From positions 1 to 64,000 of the forward strand of contig JALGVJ010000019.1 of the NCBI GenBank assembly GCA_029838195.1: a stretch of 64,000 nucleotides of DNA. The letters are read 5' to 3'. The translations under genes and the position numbers were made by a program. Of this stretch, positions 49,049-58,631 are shown piece after piece. Each line of letters opens with the position of its first letter. Positions within the stretch are counted from its first letter, which is position 1. The notes beneath the pieces are model-generated. The model had not been told where the DNA came from, ran no database searches, and saw only the letters and a program-made list of their open reading frames with translations. This DNA is from Promethearchaeota archaeon (GTDB lineage: Archaea; Asgardarchaeota; Lokiarchaeia; Sigyniarchaeales; SOKP01).

Positions 49049-51762
49049 GATTCATGCTAATCAAGAGAATTGAATTAAAAAATATATCCACTCATGAGAA
49101 TACTGCTATCGACTTTGAAGAAGGTTTAAATATATTATTAGGACAAAATGGAACAGGAAAATCCACGATATTAAAAATGATAGGGTATGTTTTATTTGAT
49201 TACTTACCCGGTACTCAAATGTCATATGTACGAGCTGGTCGTGGTAAAAAGATTACCCATGGGGTAATAAAATTATGGATTGTTGGATTGAATGATGATC
49301 TCTATGTAATCGAAAGAACGATTGGGAAATCGAACAATACGGTAGAAGTTCGAGATGGACGTTTCGGATTACCCATTTCAAAAATAAATGATAAATTGAG
49401 TCTCCTAACGTGGTTAAGAACTCAATTCTCGCTAAAAGGAACAATTGATTTATCCACGCTTTTTGAAACTTCTATTGGGATTCCCCAAGGAACTTTTTGT
49501 GAGCCTTTTTTGCGCACGCCAGCTCAGAGGAGAAAATTTTTTAATCCCATTCTCCAAGTGGACGTTTATCGAAAAGTGTGGGAAAAACTACGTGAACTAT
49601 TGAAAGAATTCTCAGGAGAAATTGAAAAAACTGAGATATACATAGATACGCTAAGTGAAGTACTCATTAAAAGAGAGGATTTACTTAATGAAAACAAAAA
49701 AATTGAGCAAGAATTAAAAGAAAATAAAAAAGTATTGGAGGAATGTGAAAAAGAATTAGATAAAGTTAGCCAAGAAACGGATCAGCTAAAAAAAATCAAG
49801 GAAGAACGGGATAAATTAATTTCTGAGACCTCCCGATTGCATGTGAAAAAAGAAAGCCTCTTGAATTCCATCGATGAACTTAAAGGGCAAATAGAAGAGG
49901 CACGAAAAGCTCGTAAAATTTGTGAAGATACTAAAAAAGATCATTTAAAATATATGGCTTTAATAGAAAAACAAGAAAAGCTTGAAAAAAGATTTGAAGA
50001 ATTAGAAGTGAAGAAGAATAGGTATCAAGAATTAAGAGAGCAAGTAACAAGAATAAATGGTATTTTTACAGAAAAGGAAAAAGAAAAAAAAACTATTGAG
50101 AATTCGAAGGAGAAATTCATTAAATTAGAAAAAATCAAAGAAAAGGAAGAAAAAATAAACTCGGAAATTGAAAACATACGAAGTGAGCTTACACTAATTT
50201 CTACTTCAGAAAAACAATTATCAGAATTGCGGGAAAAATATAGTGAATTAAGTAAAGAAATATATAAACATGAAGAATTAATCCTTAAAGAAAAAGAATG
50301 GAAAGAAAATCTGGAAAAATTAAAACAATTTGAAAGAGAGCTCGAAAATTTAACAAGAGAAAAAATACTTCTTGAAGCTAATTTAAATCAGGTAAAAGAA
50401 TATGAAAATATTTCAAAAAATAACACATGTCCTTTTCTTAATGAACCTTGTAAAAACATACGAAAGACTCCCTTAGAGACAATTTTTCAAGAAAAAGTGG
50501 TGAAAATTAATGAGAGCATGCGTTTCGTGGACCAAAAAATTGATTCGATTAATGAAGATATCAAGAAACTAGAACCCATTCGAGAACAACTAGAGGAGCT
50601 GAAAAATATTAAAATTAGATATACCGAGATTAAAACACGAAGAGAAGAAATTATTGAAAGAATAAATGCTCAAAAAGAAATTGTGGACGAGAAAAAGTCC
50701 TTTCAAGAAAAATTAAATTCTCTTGAATCACAAAAAAAAGATCTTGAAGAACAGCTAAAAGAATATCATGTTTTAAAAAATTTAATAGAACATGAATTAC
50801 CTGCTATAATAAAAACATTAAAAGCTCTTGAAAAAGAAAGAGAGCCAATGACTAAAGAATTAGCTTCCTTAGAAAATCAATTAAAAGATTTTCAAACCCT
50901 TTCTTCTGAATTAATTAAAATCAAAAAAGTTTTACAAAAAACCAGAAGTAGGCATGAATTATACCAAAAAAATGAACAACTAGCAGCGAAATTAATCGAA
51001 TTTGAAGAAAGTTTAAAAAATAAAGAAAAGGAACACGAGAAATTGAAAACCTTACTCCACAATAAAATCGCTTTAAAAGAAGAATTCGATGTAAAATTTA
51101 ACGAAGTTAAATTTAAACAATTACAGGATAAAAAAGAAGAACTAATTGAAAGGAAAAGTATTTTAAAAACTACAATCGATAATCTCAAAAAAAACCAATC
51201 TAAAATCGAAGTAGAATTAAAAGAGTTGAACGAGAAAGAAGCGGAATTAAAAGAGTTTGAAAAAATTAGGGAATGGTATGGCTTTTTGGAAAAATTAATT
51301 GGAGACATGCGTACTTGGTTTAATGAAGCAGGTCCAAAGATAACAAAAGCTCTATTAAACCAAATTAATAACATGGCTTCCCAGATTTATCGAGAGCTCA
51401 TGAATGATGATTCTTTGAAACTGATTTGGGAAGAAGATTTTAATATCCTAATAATTTCTCCTGAAAATGAAAAATCCTACAATCAACTATCTGGAGGAGA
51501 GCAAATGGCAACGGCGTTAGCAGTGAGATTGGCAATACTAAAAACATTAACAAATATAGATTTTGCTTTTTTTGATGAACCTACGACAAATTTAGATTCA
51601 GAGAAAAGAATTAATTTAGCTCAATGCATTCAAAATTTAAAAGGGTTTAAACAACTTTTTGTAATTTCTCATGATGATACTTTTGAAGAAATTGCTGATA
51701 ACGTAATTAAATTCACAAAAGATCAGAATGAGATAACACGAGTTCAATTTTTTACAAAATAA
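49045..51762 (+). CDS. rad50: Rad50-like SMC-family ATPase
   Basis: ILLGQNGTGKSTILKMIGYVLF Walker A, long coiled coil, CPFLNEPC hook region, QLSGGEQMATALAVRLAIL signature, FAFFDEPTTNLD Walker B. Alternative ATG start at 49054. Confidence 0.93.
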   Translation: MRFMLIKRIELKNISTHENTAIDFEEGLNILLGQNGTGKSTILKMIGYVLFDYLPGTQMSYVRAGRGKKITHGVIKLWIVGLNDDLYVIERTIGKSNNTVEVRDGRFGLPISKINDKLSLLTWLRTQFSLKGTIDLSTLFETSIGIPQGTFCEPFLRTPAQRRKFFNPILQVDVYRKVWEKLRELLKEFSGEIEKTEIYIDTLSEVLIKREDLLNENKKIEQELKENKKVLEECEKELDKVSQETDQLKKIKEERDKLISETSRLHVKKESLLNSIDELKGQIEEARKARKICEDTKKDHLKYMALIEKQEKLEKRFEELEVKKNRYQELREQVTRINGIFTEKEKEKKTIENSKEKFIKLEKIKEKEEKINSEIENIRSELTLISTSEKQLSELREKYSELSKEIYKHEELILKEKEWKENLEKLKQFERELENLTREKILLEANLNQVKEYENISKNNTCPFLNEPCKNIRKTPLETIFQEKVVKINESMRFVDQKIDSINEDIKKLEPIREQLEELKNIKIRYTEIKTRREEIIERINAQKEIVDEKKSFQEKLNSLESQKKDLEEQLKEYHVLKNLIEHELPAIIKTLKALEKEREPMTKELASLENQLKDFQTLSSELIKIKKVLQKTRSRHELYQKNEQLAAKLIEFEESLKNKEKEHEKLKTLLHNKIALKEEFDVKFNEVKFKQLQDKKEELIERKSILKTTIDNLKKNQSKIEVELKELNEKEAELKEFEKIREWYGFLEKLIGDMRTWFNEAGPKITKALLNQINNMASQIYRELMNDDSLKLIWEEDFNILIISPENEKSYNQLSGGEQMATALAVRLAILKTLTNIDFAFFDEPTTNLDSEKRINLAQCIQNLKGFKQLFVISHDDTFEEIADNVIKFTKDQNEITRVQFFTK

Positions 51763-51946
51763 TGTATTTAGCTCTTAAGTGGAAACTAGCGAACAGACAC
51801 TTCGATTAAGGAAAATTTATCGAGTTATAAGGGAGAATGGAATAGCTATTTCAAAATCAGATTGTAAAGATATTAGAATAAAAAATGACGCAAATATAAG
51901 GTAATAGAACTAAAATAAAAAAAGATATAATTAGATGCTTAATGTC

Positions 51947-52150
51947 CTATAAATCTTTAGCTTTTACGGTTTTTCTATTATTTGCTTTCGCTCGCTCAAC
52001 CGCTTTATCTAATATTCCCATAATAATCTGGTTCAATTGCCCCCCATCAAGTAATGCGGAGCTGGTATTTAGCCCTTTAGATTTAATATAATCTCTAATT
52101 TTTGATTTTACATACAAGGGTTCTACACTTTGCTTTTTCTTTTTTGCCAT
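51947..52150 (-). CDS. archaeal histone-fold protein
   Basis: EPLYVKSKIRDYIKSKGLNTSSALLDGGQLNQIIMGILDKAVERAKANNRKTVKAKDL; 67 aa. Confidence 0.85.
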   Translation of the reverse strand: MAKKKKQSVEPLYVKSKIRDYIKSKGLNTSSALLDGGQLNQIIMGILDKAVERAKANNRKTVKAKDL

Positions 52151-52578
52151 GGTTTTTTCTCCTCTTTTAATTCTTCTTATGATTACTTTTTAAGAATTTA
52201 TTTTTTAGATTTTATTATTTTAATATTTGACGACTTTCTTATTTAAATGTTTACTATTTAACTATGATTAAACTGGAAAAATACCTTTTTGTTTAGTAAT
52301 ATTACAAATTTTTTTCAATGAAAAAGAAGCTTAACTATTAAAACTCTAAAGAACTCATTTGAAATGAATTTCCGAACCAAACATGTTTAAATTTTTCAAG
52401 TTTAGAACTTATATTTTGTTAAAACGAAAGCAAGAAGCTATAAATTAATTTATTCCTACCAATATAATTATAATTCAAGGTTAAGGGTAATAAATTTATA
52501 AAAAAAAAGGAGTTATTTGGTATTGCGCATGTAATTGAAGAGAACGATCAACATTCTCTATAATCGTTTCCCTCACGT

Positions 52579-52857
52579 TTATTTGGGTGGGGATAATACG
52601 ATTTCAATGCTGGAAACGTTGTTGTTTTGTCCATTCTCTCCTTCTAATTGTTCAGTAGAAAGCCTGATCTCCTTATATTCCGTTCCTTTTAGAAATCGGT
52701 TCCTTAATATTTCACACACATCAACAGCGTGTGAAATAGCACGTCCTCGAGCTTTTATCGTGCATTCTTCGCCCTTATTTAAAATCATCATTGTTGCCAT
52801 TACATAATTCATAGTAGGCCTTCTTCCAACAAAAACAGCGTTTTCATCTTTCGACAT
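52579..52857 (-). CDS. albA: Alba DNA/RNA-binding chromatin protein
   Basis: VFVGRRPTMNYVMATMMILNKGEECTIKARGRAISHAVDVCEILRNRFL. Confidence 0.93.
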   Translation of the reverse strand: MSKDENAVFVGRRPTMNYVMATMMILNKGEECTIKARGRAISHAVDVCEILRNRFLKGTEYKEIRLSTEQLEGENGQNNNVSSIEIVLSPPK

Positions 52858-53332
52858 AGTATATTACCTCTTTATGGTTGTTTTTTTGATATATTTCAGT
52901 ATATTTTAATTATTTGCTTTTAATTCCCTATTTCTTATAGTTTTGCGAATTATTGTAGGAATGTTTTTTCAGTTGTTTTACTGGTTGTTACATGTATAAT
53001 ATAGTGTCATTATCTAAAATAATCTTAGATAAGACATGAATAAAAAATTTTCTGAATTTATTAAATTTTATTGTAATCAGATACAAATAAATGCAATCTA
53101 TTTATTTTTTTTTTTTTCCTTGATATAATCCATCTTATAATTAAAGGAAAAAATTTTAGTGATTAGAAGCGAACTTTAGTTCGCAAGGATTTTTTTTTTT
53201 CAAAAATCAAATAATCGAAAAATTGCAAGAAATGAAAAACGAAGTAAATTCCAACCAATCCATCTAATTATCTTGTAAAAAGAGGTCCAAATTCCAAAGA
53301 ACATGATAGAGAAGCAATTGGATGAGAAGCTA

Positions 53333-54271
53333 TTAGAAATCAAAATCATCTGTTTCACTTTCGGGCTCTTCTTCTCCGTGCTCCTTCTTTTCTTTTTTAT
53401 GCACGACATTTTCCACCTCTTCGCTCGTGATCGCTTGCGTATGCTCGATTTCTAAATATTCATGTTTCTGTTTCTCTTTTAAAGCTACGCTCTCCCCTCT
53501 TTTTATTACTAATTCTTTTTCTACTTCCTCCCCCTCGTCTTCCTCTTTTTTAATGAAATCCCATACTATACTGATAACTAAGAGCAATGATAAAATGACT
53601 AAGAGAGGTATTAATAGTCCCGAATCAGTTAAAAATATTTTTACGTAGCCAATATAAGGAATTCTGCCAACCACGATACCAATAACATTTTCTTCAGGAA
53701 CCCACGCTGGATCTGGATAATTATTATTATCTCCTTTAGTTAAAAACCACCATCTCTGACCATCATGATATTTATCAATAACGCGATGGACAATGGGATC
53801 ATTAGGTGCTCCCGGCCACAACCCTCTTGGATCATAAACGATTACATCACCCGTCATGTCCTCTACCGTTCCCGCTTTAATCTGGGAGGGGTCGTCCACG
53901 CCTCGCAAAAATAAAAGATCTCCCACATGTATATTCGGCTCCATGGAGCGCGAAACCACTACAACCATTGGTGTAGGCGTATTTAGGGTAATTTGCAAGA
54001 TAAAATAGATTAAATACGAACCTGTAAATGCAAATATGAGGAGGAACGCCGAAACAATGATTTTTTTCTTATTCTCACCTTTAAGAAGTTGAGTTCTTTT
54101 CGAATGTTTTCGGAACATCGTGTTATTTTTTGAATTCTTTACGATAAAAGACGTCATTCGTAATTTATGGTCTTTATATCTTGATAAAGATATAAATTTT
54201 CCGATAAGGAAATTTTTAAAAGAGAAATATTGTAGAAATATAAAAAATTTTATCAGTAGCACGGGGTTCAA
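53333..54271 (-). CDS. signal peptidase I, archaeal/ER (Sec11) Ser-His type
   Basis: VVVVSRSMEPNIHVGDLLFLRG, GDVIVYDPRG, PIVHRVI, TKGDNNNYPDPAWV; acidic C-terminal tail. Start may be downstream (near 54157). Confidence 0.9.
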   Translation of the reverse strand: MNPVLLIKFFIFLQYFSFKNFLIGKFISLSRYKDHKLRMTSFIVKNSKNNTMFRKHSKRTQLLKGENKKKIIVSAFLLIFAFTGSYLIYFILQITLNTPTPMVVVVSRSMEPNIHVGDLLFLRGVDDPSQIKAGTVEDMTGDVIVYDPRGLWPGAPNDPIVHRVIDKYHDGQRWWFLTKGDNNNYPDPAWVPEENVIGIVVGRIPYIGYVKIFLTDSGLLIPLLVILSLLLVISIVWDFIKKEEDEGEEVEKELVIKRGESVALKEKQKHEYLEIEHTQAITSEEVENVVHKKEKKEHGEEEPESETDDFDF

Positions 54272-54349
54272 TTAGTATATTCAAATTAAAGTTTTTTTAC
54301 ATCCGCCATCTAATAGAAATGAGAGTAAATTAAATCTTTAAGGAGCCCT

Positions 54350-55150
54350 TTATTTAAACAACATTAAAATGGCCAGAAAAATTAAAAATATCATTACAAA
54401 AACTTGGAGTTTCTTTCCGGAAATCTTATTAGATACGTGAGCACCCATAATTGATCCAATGATGCCACCAATGCTTAAAATAATTCCAAGAATGAAATTA
54501 ATTTGCCCATACATCATCTTGATTATAGCGTTAAATAAAGCAGTAAAAAACACGATTGCAGTAGATGTAGCTGTAGAAAAATGGATGGGATATCCAACGA
54601 TGATGTTTAAAGCGGGGGTATTAATAACTCCCCCACCAATTCCTAAAAAATTTGCAACAAATCCCGAAAGAATAAAAAATGGAATTCCTCGTTTTAAATC
54701 TCTTTTAAGATCGTTATTATTTTCTTGTTGGTATGAGTTCTCATCTAGTTTATTTTCACGTGATTTTTGGAAATAATCTTTTAAAATTAAATTAATAGCA
54801 ATGACGATTAATAACGAAGAAAATATTATTTTTAATACAATACTCTCTAACGGATAAAATGAAAAAATAACGCTACTGATAAAACTGCCCAATATTGAAA
54901 AAATTGAGAAAATCATAGCAATTTTAAGATTACAGCGTTTTTGTTTTAAAAAAATGATTAAAGCAACGGAAGAAGTTATTAAAATAATTAATATCGAAGT
55001 GTCTATTGCTTCTTGGATCGCAATATTGAAAAAAACCGTTAATACAGGAACATTTATCGTACCTCCCGACGTTCCCGTGAGACTTGCTAAAAATCCTGAA
55101 ATGATACCGAATAAAAATAAAATAATAATGAGCTGCGTTGTAAACTCCAT
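54350..55150 (-). CDS. TauE/SafE-family membrane permease
   Basis: GFLASLTGTSGGTINVPVL and FVANFLGIGGGVINTPALNIIVGYPIHFSTATS duplicated motifs. Confidence 0.88.
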   Translation of the reverse strand: MEFTTQLIIILFLFGIISGFLASLTGTSGGTINVPVLTVFFNIAIQEAIDTSILIILITSSVALIIFLKQKRCNLKIAMIFSIFSILGSFISSVIFSFYPLESIVLKIIFSSLLIVIAINLILKDYFQKSRENKLDENSYQQENNNDLKRDLKRGIPFFILSGFVANFLGIGGGVINTPALNIIVGYPIHFSTATSTAIVFFTALFNAIIKMMYGQINFILGIILSIGGIIGSIMGAHVSNKISGKKLQVFVMIFLIFLAILMLFK

Positions 55151-55410
55151 TGTAATGAAAAACGAGTGAAAATCTTTAGATAATTTAGTAAAAACTTTCT
55201 AAGAAATAAAGTTAATGATTTAGAATGCTCACTTGCCCGATACGACTTCTTGGGATCTCATCCGTCGCTTTATTTTTTTATTCATTTTTGAAAGCTAAAA
55301 ATCCTTTATTAGAATTCAATCTTATAAAAAAATTGAATTGCCGTCATCCAATATTAAAACATTTCCCTCTAAATATTTTAATAATAATTTAGGTCACTAA
55401 ATTTGAAGAA

Positions 55411-56577
55411 CTAAATGAAACCTCTTTTTGTTAGCTTATTTTTCGAAATCTCATTATTACCTTTTTTTCTACTCTTTTTGAAATAATAGGAAATTACTAT
55501 TAATGAAAAAATTCCTGCTAAAAAGCACATTAGAAGGAGTAAAGTCCCATGATATGGGATATAATATGGAAATTTCCAAGGTTTATATCCTTGATAACTT
55601 TTATTCAAGGGATATAAATAATTATTATAAAGAAATTGCTCCACCGTTTTTCCCGTAATTTCAAGACTCTTCTTGGAGATCGAAGTCAAATCATCCCTAG
55701 TTGTATGATGATAAGGCCAATCCGGATTATTCCAGAAATTTATGATAAGATCCACGGAGGGAATGCCCAATTCCAGGAAAGAATCGTGATCATCTATAAC
55801 TGAAGCAGAATTGGGATTTTCAGGAAAAACATCCGTAAAATCTAAACCTCGACCAATTTCAAAAATCTCTTCTAATAATGAAGGAGTAGATTTTTGTTCT
55901 TTAATAAATTGAAGATTAATCCCCCCGACCATGTCTAACAAAATCAAGCAATCAAAATATTCATGCTCGGGATTATGATACGCGTCAATATGTTCCGCAA
56001 AAATTTTAGATCCTTCGCACCAATCCCAACCCTCTATTCCAGGACTAACATCATATCCTTGATCTTCCGCATCAAAAAAAAGAAACCAAACTTGACATTC
56101 TAAATTTTTCTCCTTAATTTGCAATACTCGGGCTAATTCGAGCAAAACAGCACATCCGCTAGCGCCATCATTAGCTCCAGGTACAGGGGTTTTCTTGGCA
56201 AAATCATCCTTGGTAGCTCTTGCCCGTGTATCAAAGTGAGTGGCTAAAATCACGATATTTGGCTTTTGGGGATTCAATTTAAAGAGTAAGTTTCTACACG
56301 AGACATTATTAATAATAAATTCTTGGAAAATCGGATAATAATCGTCATCAATCTTATCAAATTCCCTAATAAAATAATTTAAACAACTCTTGGATTCTTT
56401 AGAACCGGGAATTCTCGGCCCCAGTTCAACCTGCCTTCTAACATGAACAAGAGCCTTTTGTCCCTCAAAAAGTAACTCTGCATCCACGTTTTGAACCAAA
56501 TCATGAGAAAAATTTATTGAATTGATGAACATAAAAATGATTAATAAATACGTGGATTTCTTTCGAAACCGTAGCAT
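55411..56577 (-). CDS. M28-family aminopeptidase / glutaminyl-cyclase-like, membrane anchored
   Basis: VILATHFDTRARA, GANDGASGCAVLLELAR, FFDAEDQGYD, DDHDSFLELGIPSVDLI, YHHTTRDDLTSI. Confidence 0.9.
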   Translation of the reverse strand: MLRFRKKSTYLLIIFMFINSINFSHDLVQNVDAELLFEGQKALVHVRRQVELGPRIPGSKESKSCLNYFIREFDKIDDDYYPIFQEFIINNVSCRNLLFKLNPQKPNIVILATHFDTRARATKDDFAKKTPVPGANDGASGCAVLLELARVLQIKEKNLECQVWFLFFDAEDQGYDVSPGIEGWDWCEGSKIFAEHIDAYHNPEHEYFDCLILLDMVGGINLQFIKEQKSTPSLLEEIFEIGRGLDFTDVFPENPNSASVIDDHDSFLELGIPSVDLIINFWNNPDWPYHHTTRDDLTSISKKSLEITGKTVEQFLYNNYLYPLNKSYQGYKPWKFPYYIPYHGTLLLLMCFLAGIFSLIVISYYFKKSRKKGNNEISKNKLTKRGFI

Positions 56578-56807
56578 TCTACACTCTAAAATGAAATATT
56601 TTCGTATAAAATTTGGGATTTTTAAAAACGCCTGTCAAAATAATCGTTCAATGATTAAAAGAAGCGAATTTATAAAAAAAAGGTAGAAAAATGATTTTAA
56701 GAATCCATCTGGCTCAAGGGTAAAGATAGGATTTATTTTTTGAAAGTAAAAATTTTTTTTATGTTAAATTCTTAAAATAGGTATCAATTAGGAAAATTTA
56801 TGGCACT

Positions 56808-58046
56808 TTGACTAAAAAAATGAGAAAGAAATTTACTCTAAAATTCAAGGATGATTACGGTCTCAATTCTTTGTGGATTGGATTATTTGTAGATATTCTA
56901 GGTTTCTATATCGTAATTCCTTTCTTACCAACATTTATAGAAGTTTTTAATACAACTCCTTTTGTTATTGGACTTCTATTAGCAACCAATGCCGTTTTCA
57001 CGTTATTTTTTGCTCCTATTTGGGGACGACTCAGTGATAAAGTCGGAAGAAAACCTATATTAATCATTTCCCAGACGGGAACATTTACTGCATTCCTACT
57101 CTTAGCCTTTTCCAATTCTGTTTTCATGCTTTTCCTTGCCCGAATGGTGGATGGCATCTTTGGAGGCAATTTCCCAATGGTTAAAGCAATCATCTCAGAT
57201 AAAGTGCCTCCGAAAGAGAGAGGATTACAAATGACTAATATTGGTGTTTGTCACGTTCTTGCGGGATTGGTTGGACCTGGAGTAGGAGGTTTTTTATCTG
57301 TTTTACGATTATTGGGACCTGAATATCCCGTCTTTACCGTAGGGATGGGATCTGCGGGTCTTTCTTTAATTACTATTTTCATTACTATTTTCTTTGTTGA
57401 AGAATCATGGCCAAGAGAAAGAAGAATAAAATTCATGAAAAAAGAAAAAGTAAATTTAAAACTTCGAACAAACGAAGATGCCATGTACTTGTTAACACAA
57501 TACAGCTTTCACACTTTTTCATTTACAATTTATATATCCACATTAACCATTTATCTTGGTATCGTGTTAAATTTAGACGTCATAGGAATTAGCATCTTAT
57601 TGACAATTTCGGGAATTTCTCGTACCATTGTAAGATTCACGTTATTCAAACCCACGTTGCGAGTAATGGGTGAAAAAAATATGACAAGAATGGGCTTATT
57701 AGTAGTATTCATAACTTTTTTCCTAATAGGTTTTGTACATGATATACTTGGATTTACCATATTAATGCTACTCGTGAGCTATGGAATCTCGTGTTCTCGT
57801 GGATTATTAATAAGTAAAATCACCCAAACAGTTTCTCCCAAAGAAATGGGAAAAATTAATGGATATACAACCACCTTGGACAGTTTAGCTCAAATTTTTG
57901 GCCCTATTATTGGAAGTTTTATTTTAACAGTGTCCGAACCATATTGGTGGGGCGTTTTAATGGGCGTCTTGGCATTAATTGCTTTTCTAATGGTTTTCAA
58001 GAAAATCACGCCATATCATACTAAAGTTGAATTAAACGAGGAATAA
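56808..58046 (+). CDS. MFS transporter, drug/TetA-like
   Basis: 12 TM; PIWGRLSDKVGRKPILIISQ motif A; FLARMVDGIFGGNFPM. Confidence 0.88.
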   Translation: MTKKMRKKFTLKFKDDYGLNSLWIGLFVDILGFYIVIPFLPTFIEVFNTTPFVIGLLLATNAVFTLFFAPIWGRLSDKVGRKPILIISQTGTFTAFLLLAFSNSVFMLFLARMVDGIFGGNFPMVKAIISDKVPPKERGLQMTNIGVCHVLAGLVGPGVGGFLSVLRLLGPEYPVFTVGMGSAGLSLITIFITIFFVEESWPRERRIKFMKKEKVNLKLRTNEDAMYLLTQYSFHTFSFTIYISTLTIYLGIVLNLDVIGISILLTISGISRTIVRFTLFKPTLRVMGEKNMTRMGLLVVFITFFLIGFVHDILGFTILMLLVSYGISCSRGLLISKITQTVSPKEMGKINGYTTTLDSLAQIFGPIIGSFILTVSEPYWWGVLMGVLALIAFLMVFKKITPYHTKVELNEE

Positions 58047-58193
58047 CTAGCATTTCCTCCTTAAAGAAACGTGATTTAATTTTTAGTTAGAATGAGAAAA
58101 TTATAAATCCAAATTTATAGTTAGAGTTTTTTCAAAAATGTTTTCTTTTTATTTTATGCGATAATAAAATTAAGTACAAAAATAAAAAAAAGA

Positions 58194-58616
58194 TTATTTG
58201 GGCTCAAATCCAAGGTCTATTTTAGTCTCTCCTTTAATTGTACTTTCTAAAAATTTAACTTTTACGGGCATTCCAATTTCAATGGTGTCTGGTTTCGATT
58301 CATCGACTCCAACTAGTTGAGCAGAAACCATCGGTCCTTCCTTGAGCTTAATGACAGAGAAACAATAGGGATGATTCCTATCATATCCCTTCTCAATAAA
58401 ATAGGGTGTTCCCACAGTAATACTGGTAAAAGCCGCTAATTCTCCCTCTCCCGACATTTCTACCCATTCCATGTTAGCAGAATTGCATTTAATGCAGAGC
58501 TTTCGCACGGGGACATATAGCTCACCGCAAGTTTTACAGCGGGTGCCCATCAATTTTTTGTTCTGGAGAAATTCCAAATAGTTTTGGATGGTAAAATCTT
58601 TATCTGTTTCTGACAT
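58194..58616 (-). CDS. Zn-ribbon / OB-fold (DUF35) acyl-CoA-associated protein
   Basis: GTRCKTCGELYVPVRKLCIKCNSANMEWVEMSGEGELAAFT. Confidence 0.9.
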   Translation of the reverse strand: MSETDKDFTIQNYLEFLQNKKLMGTRCKTCGELYVPVRKLCIKCNSANMEWVEMSGEGELAAFTSITVGTPYFIEKGYDRNHPYCFSVIKLKEGPMVSAQLVGVDESKPDTIEIGMPVKVKFLESTIKGETKIDLGFEPK

Positions 58617-58631
58617 TATTAAAAATCACCT

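Noticed and set aside
53101-53125. Long T-run near 53.1 kb and a second one near 53.19 kb
   Set aside because: Homopolymer T tracts are common in the AT-rich intergenic DNA of this window; possible terminators but no further support.
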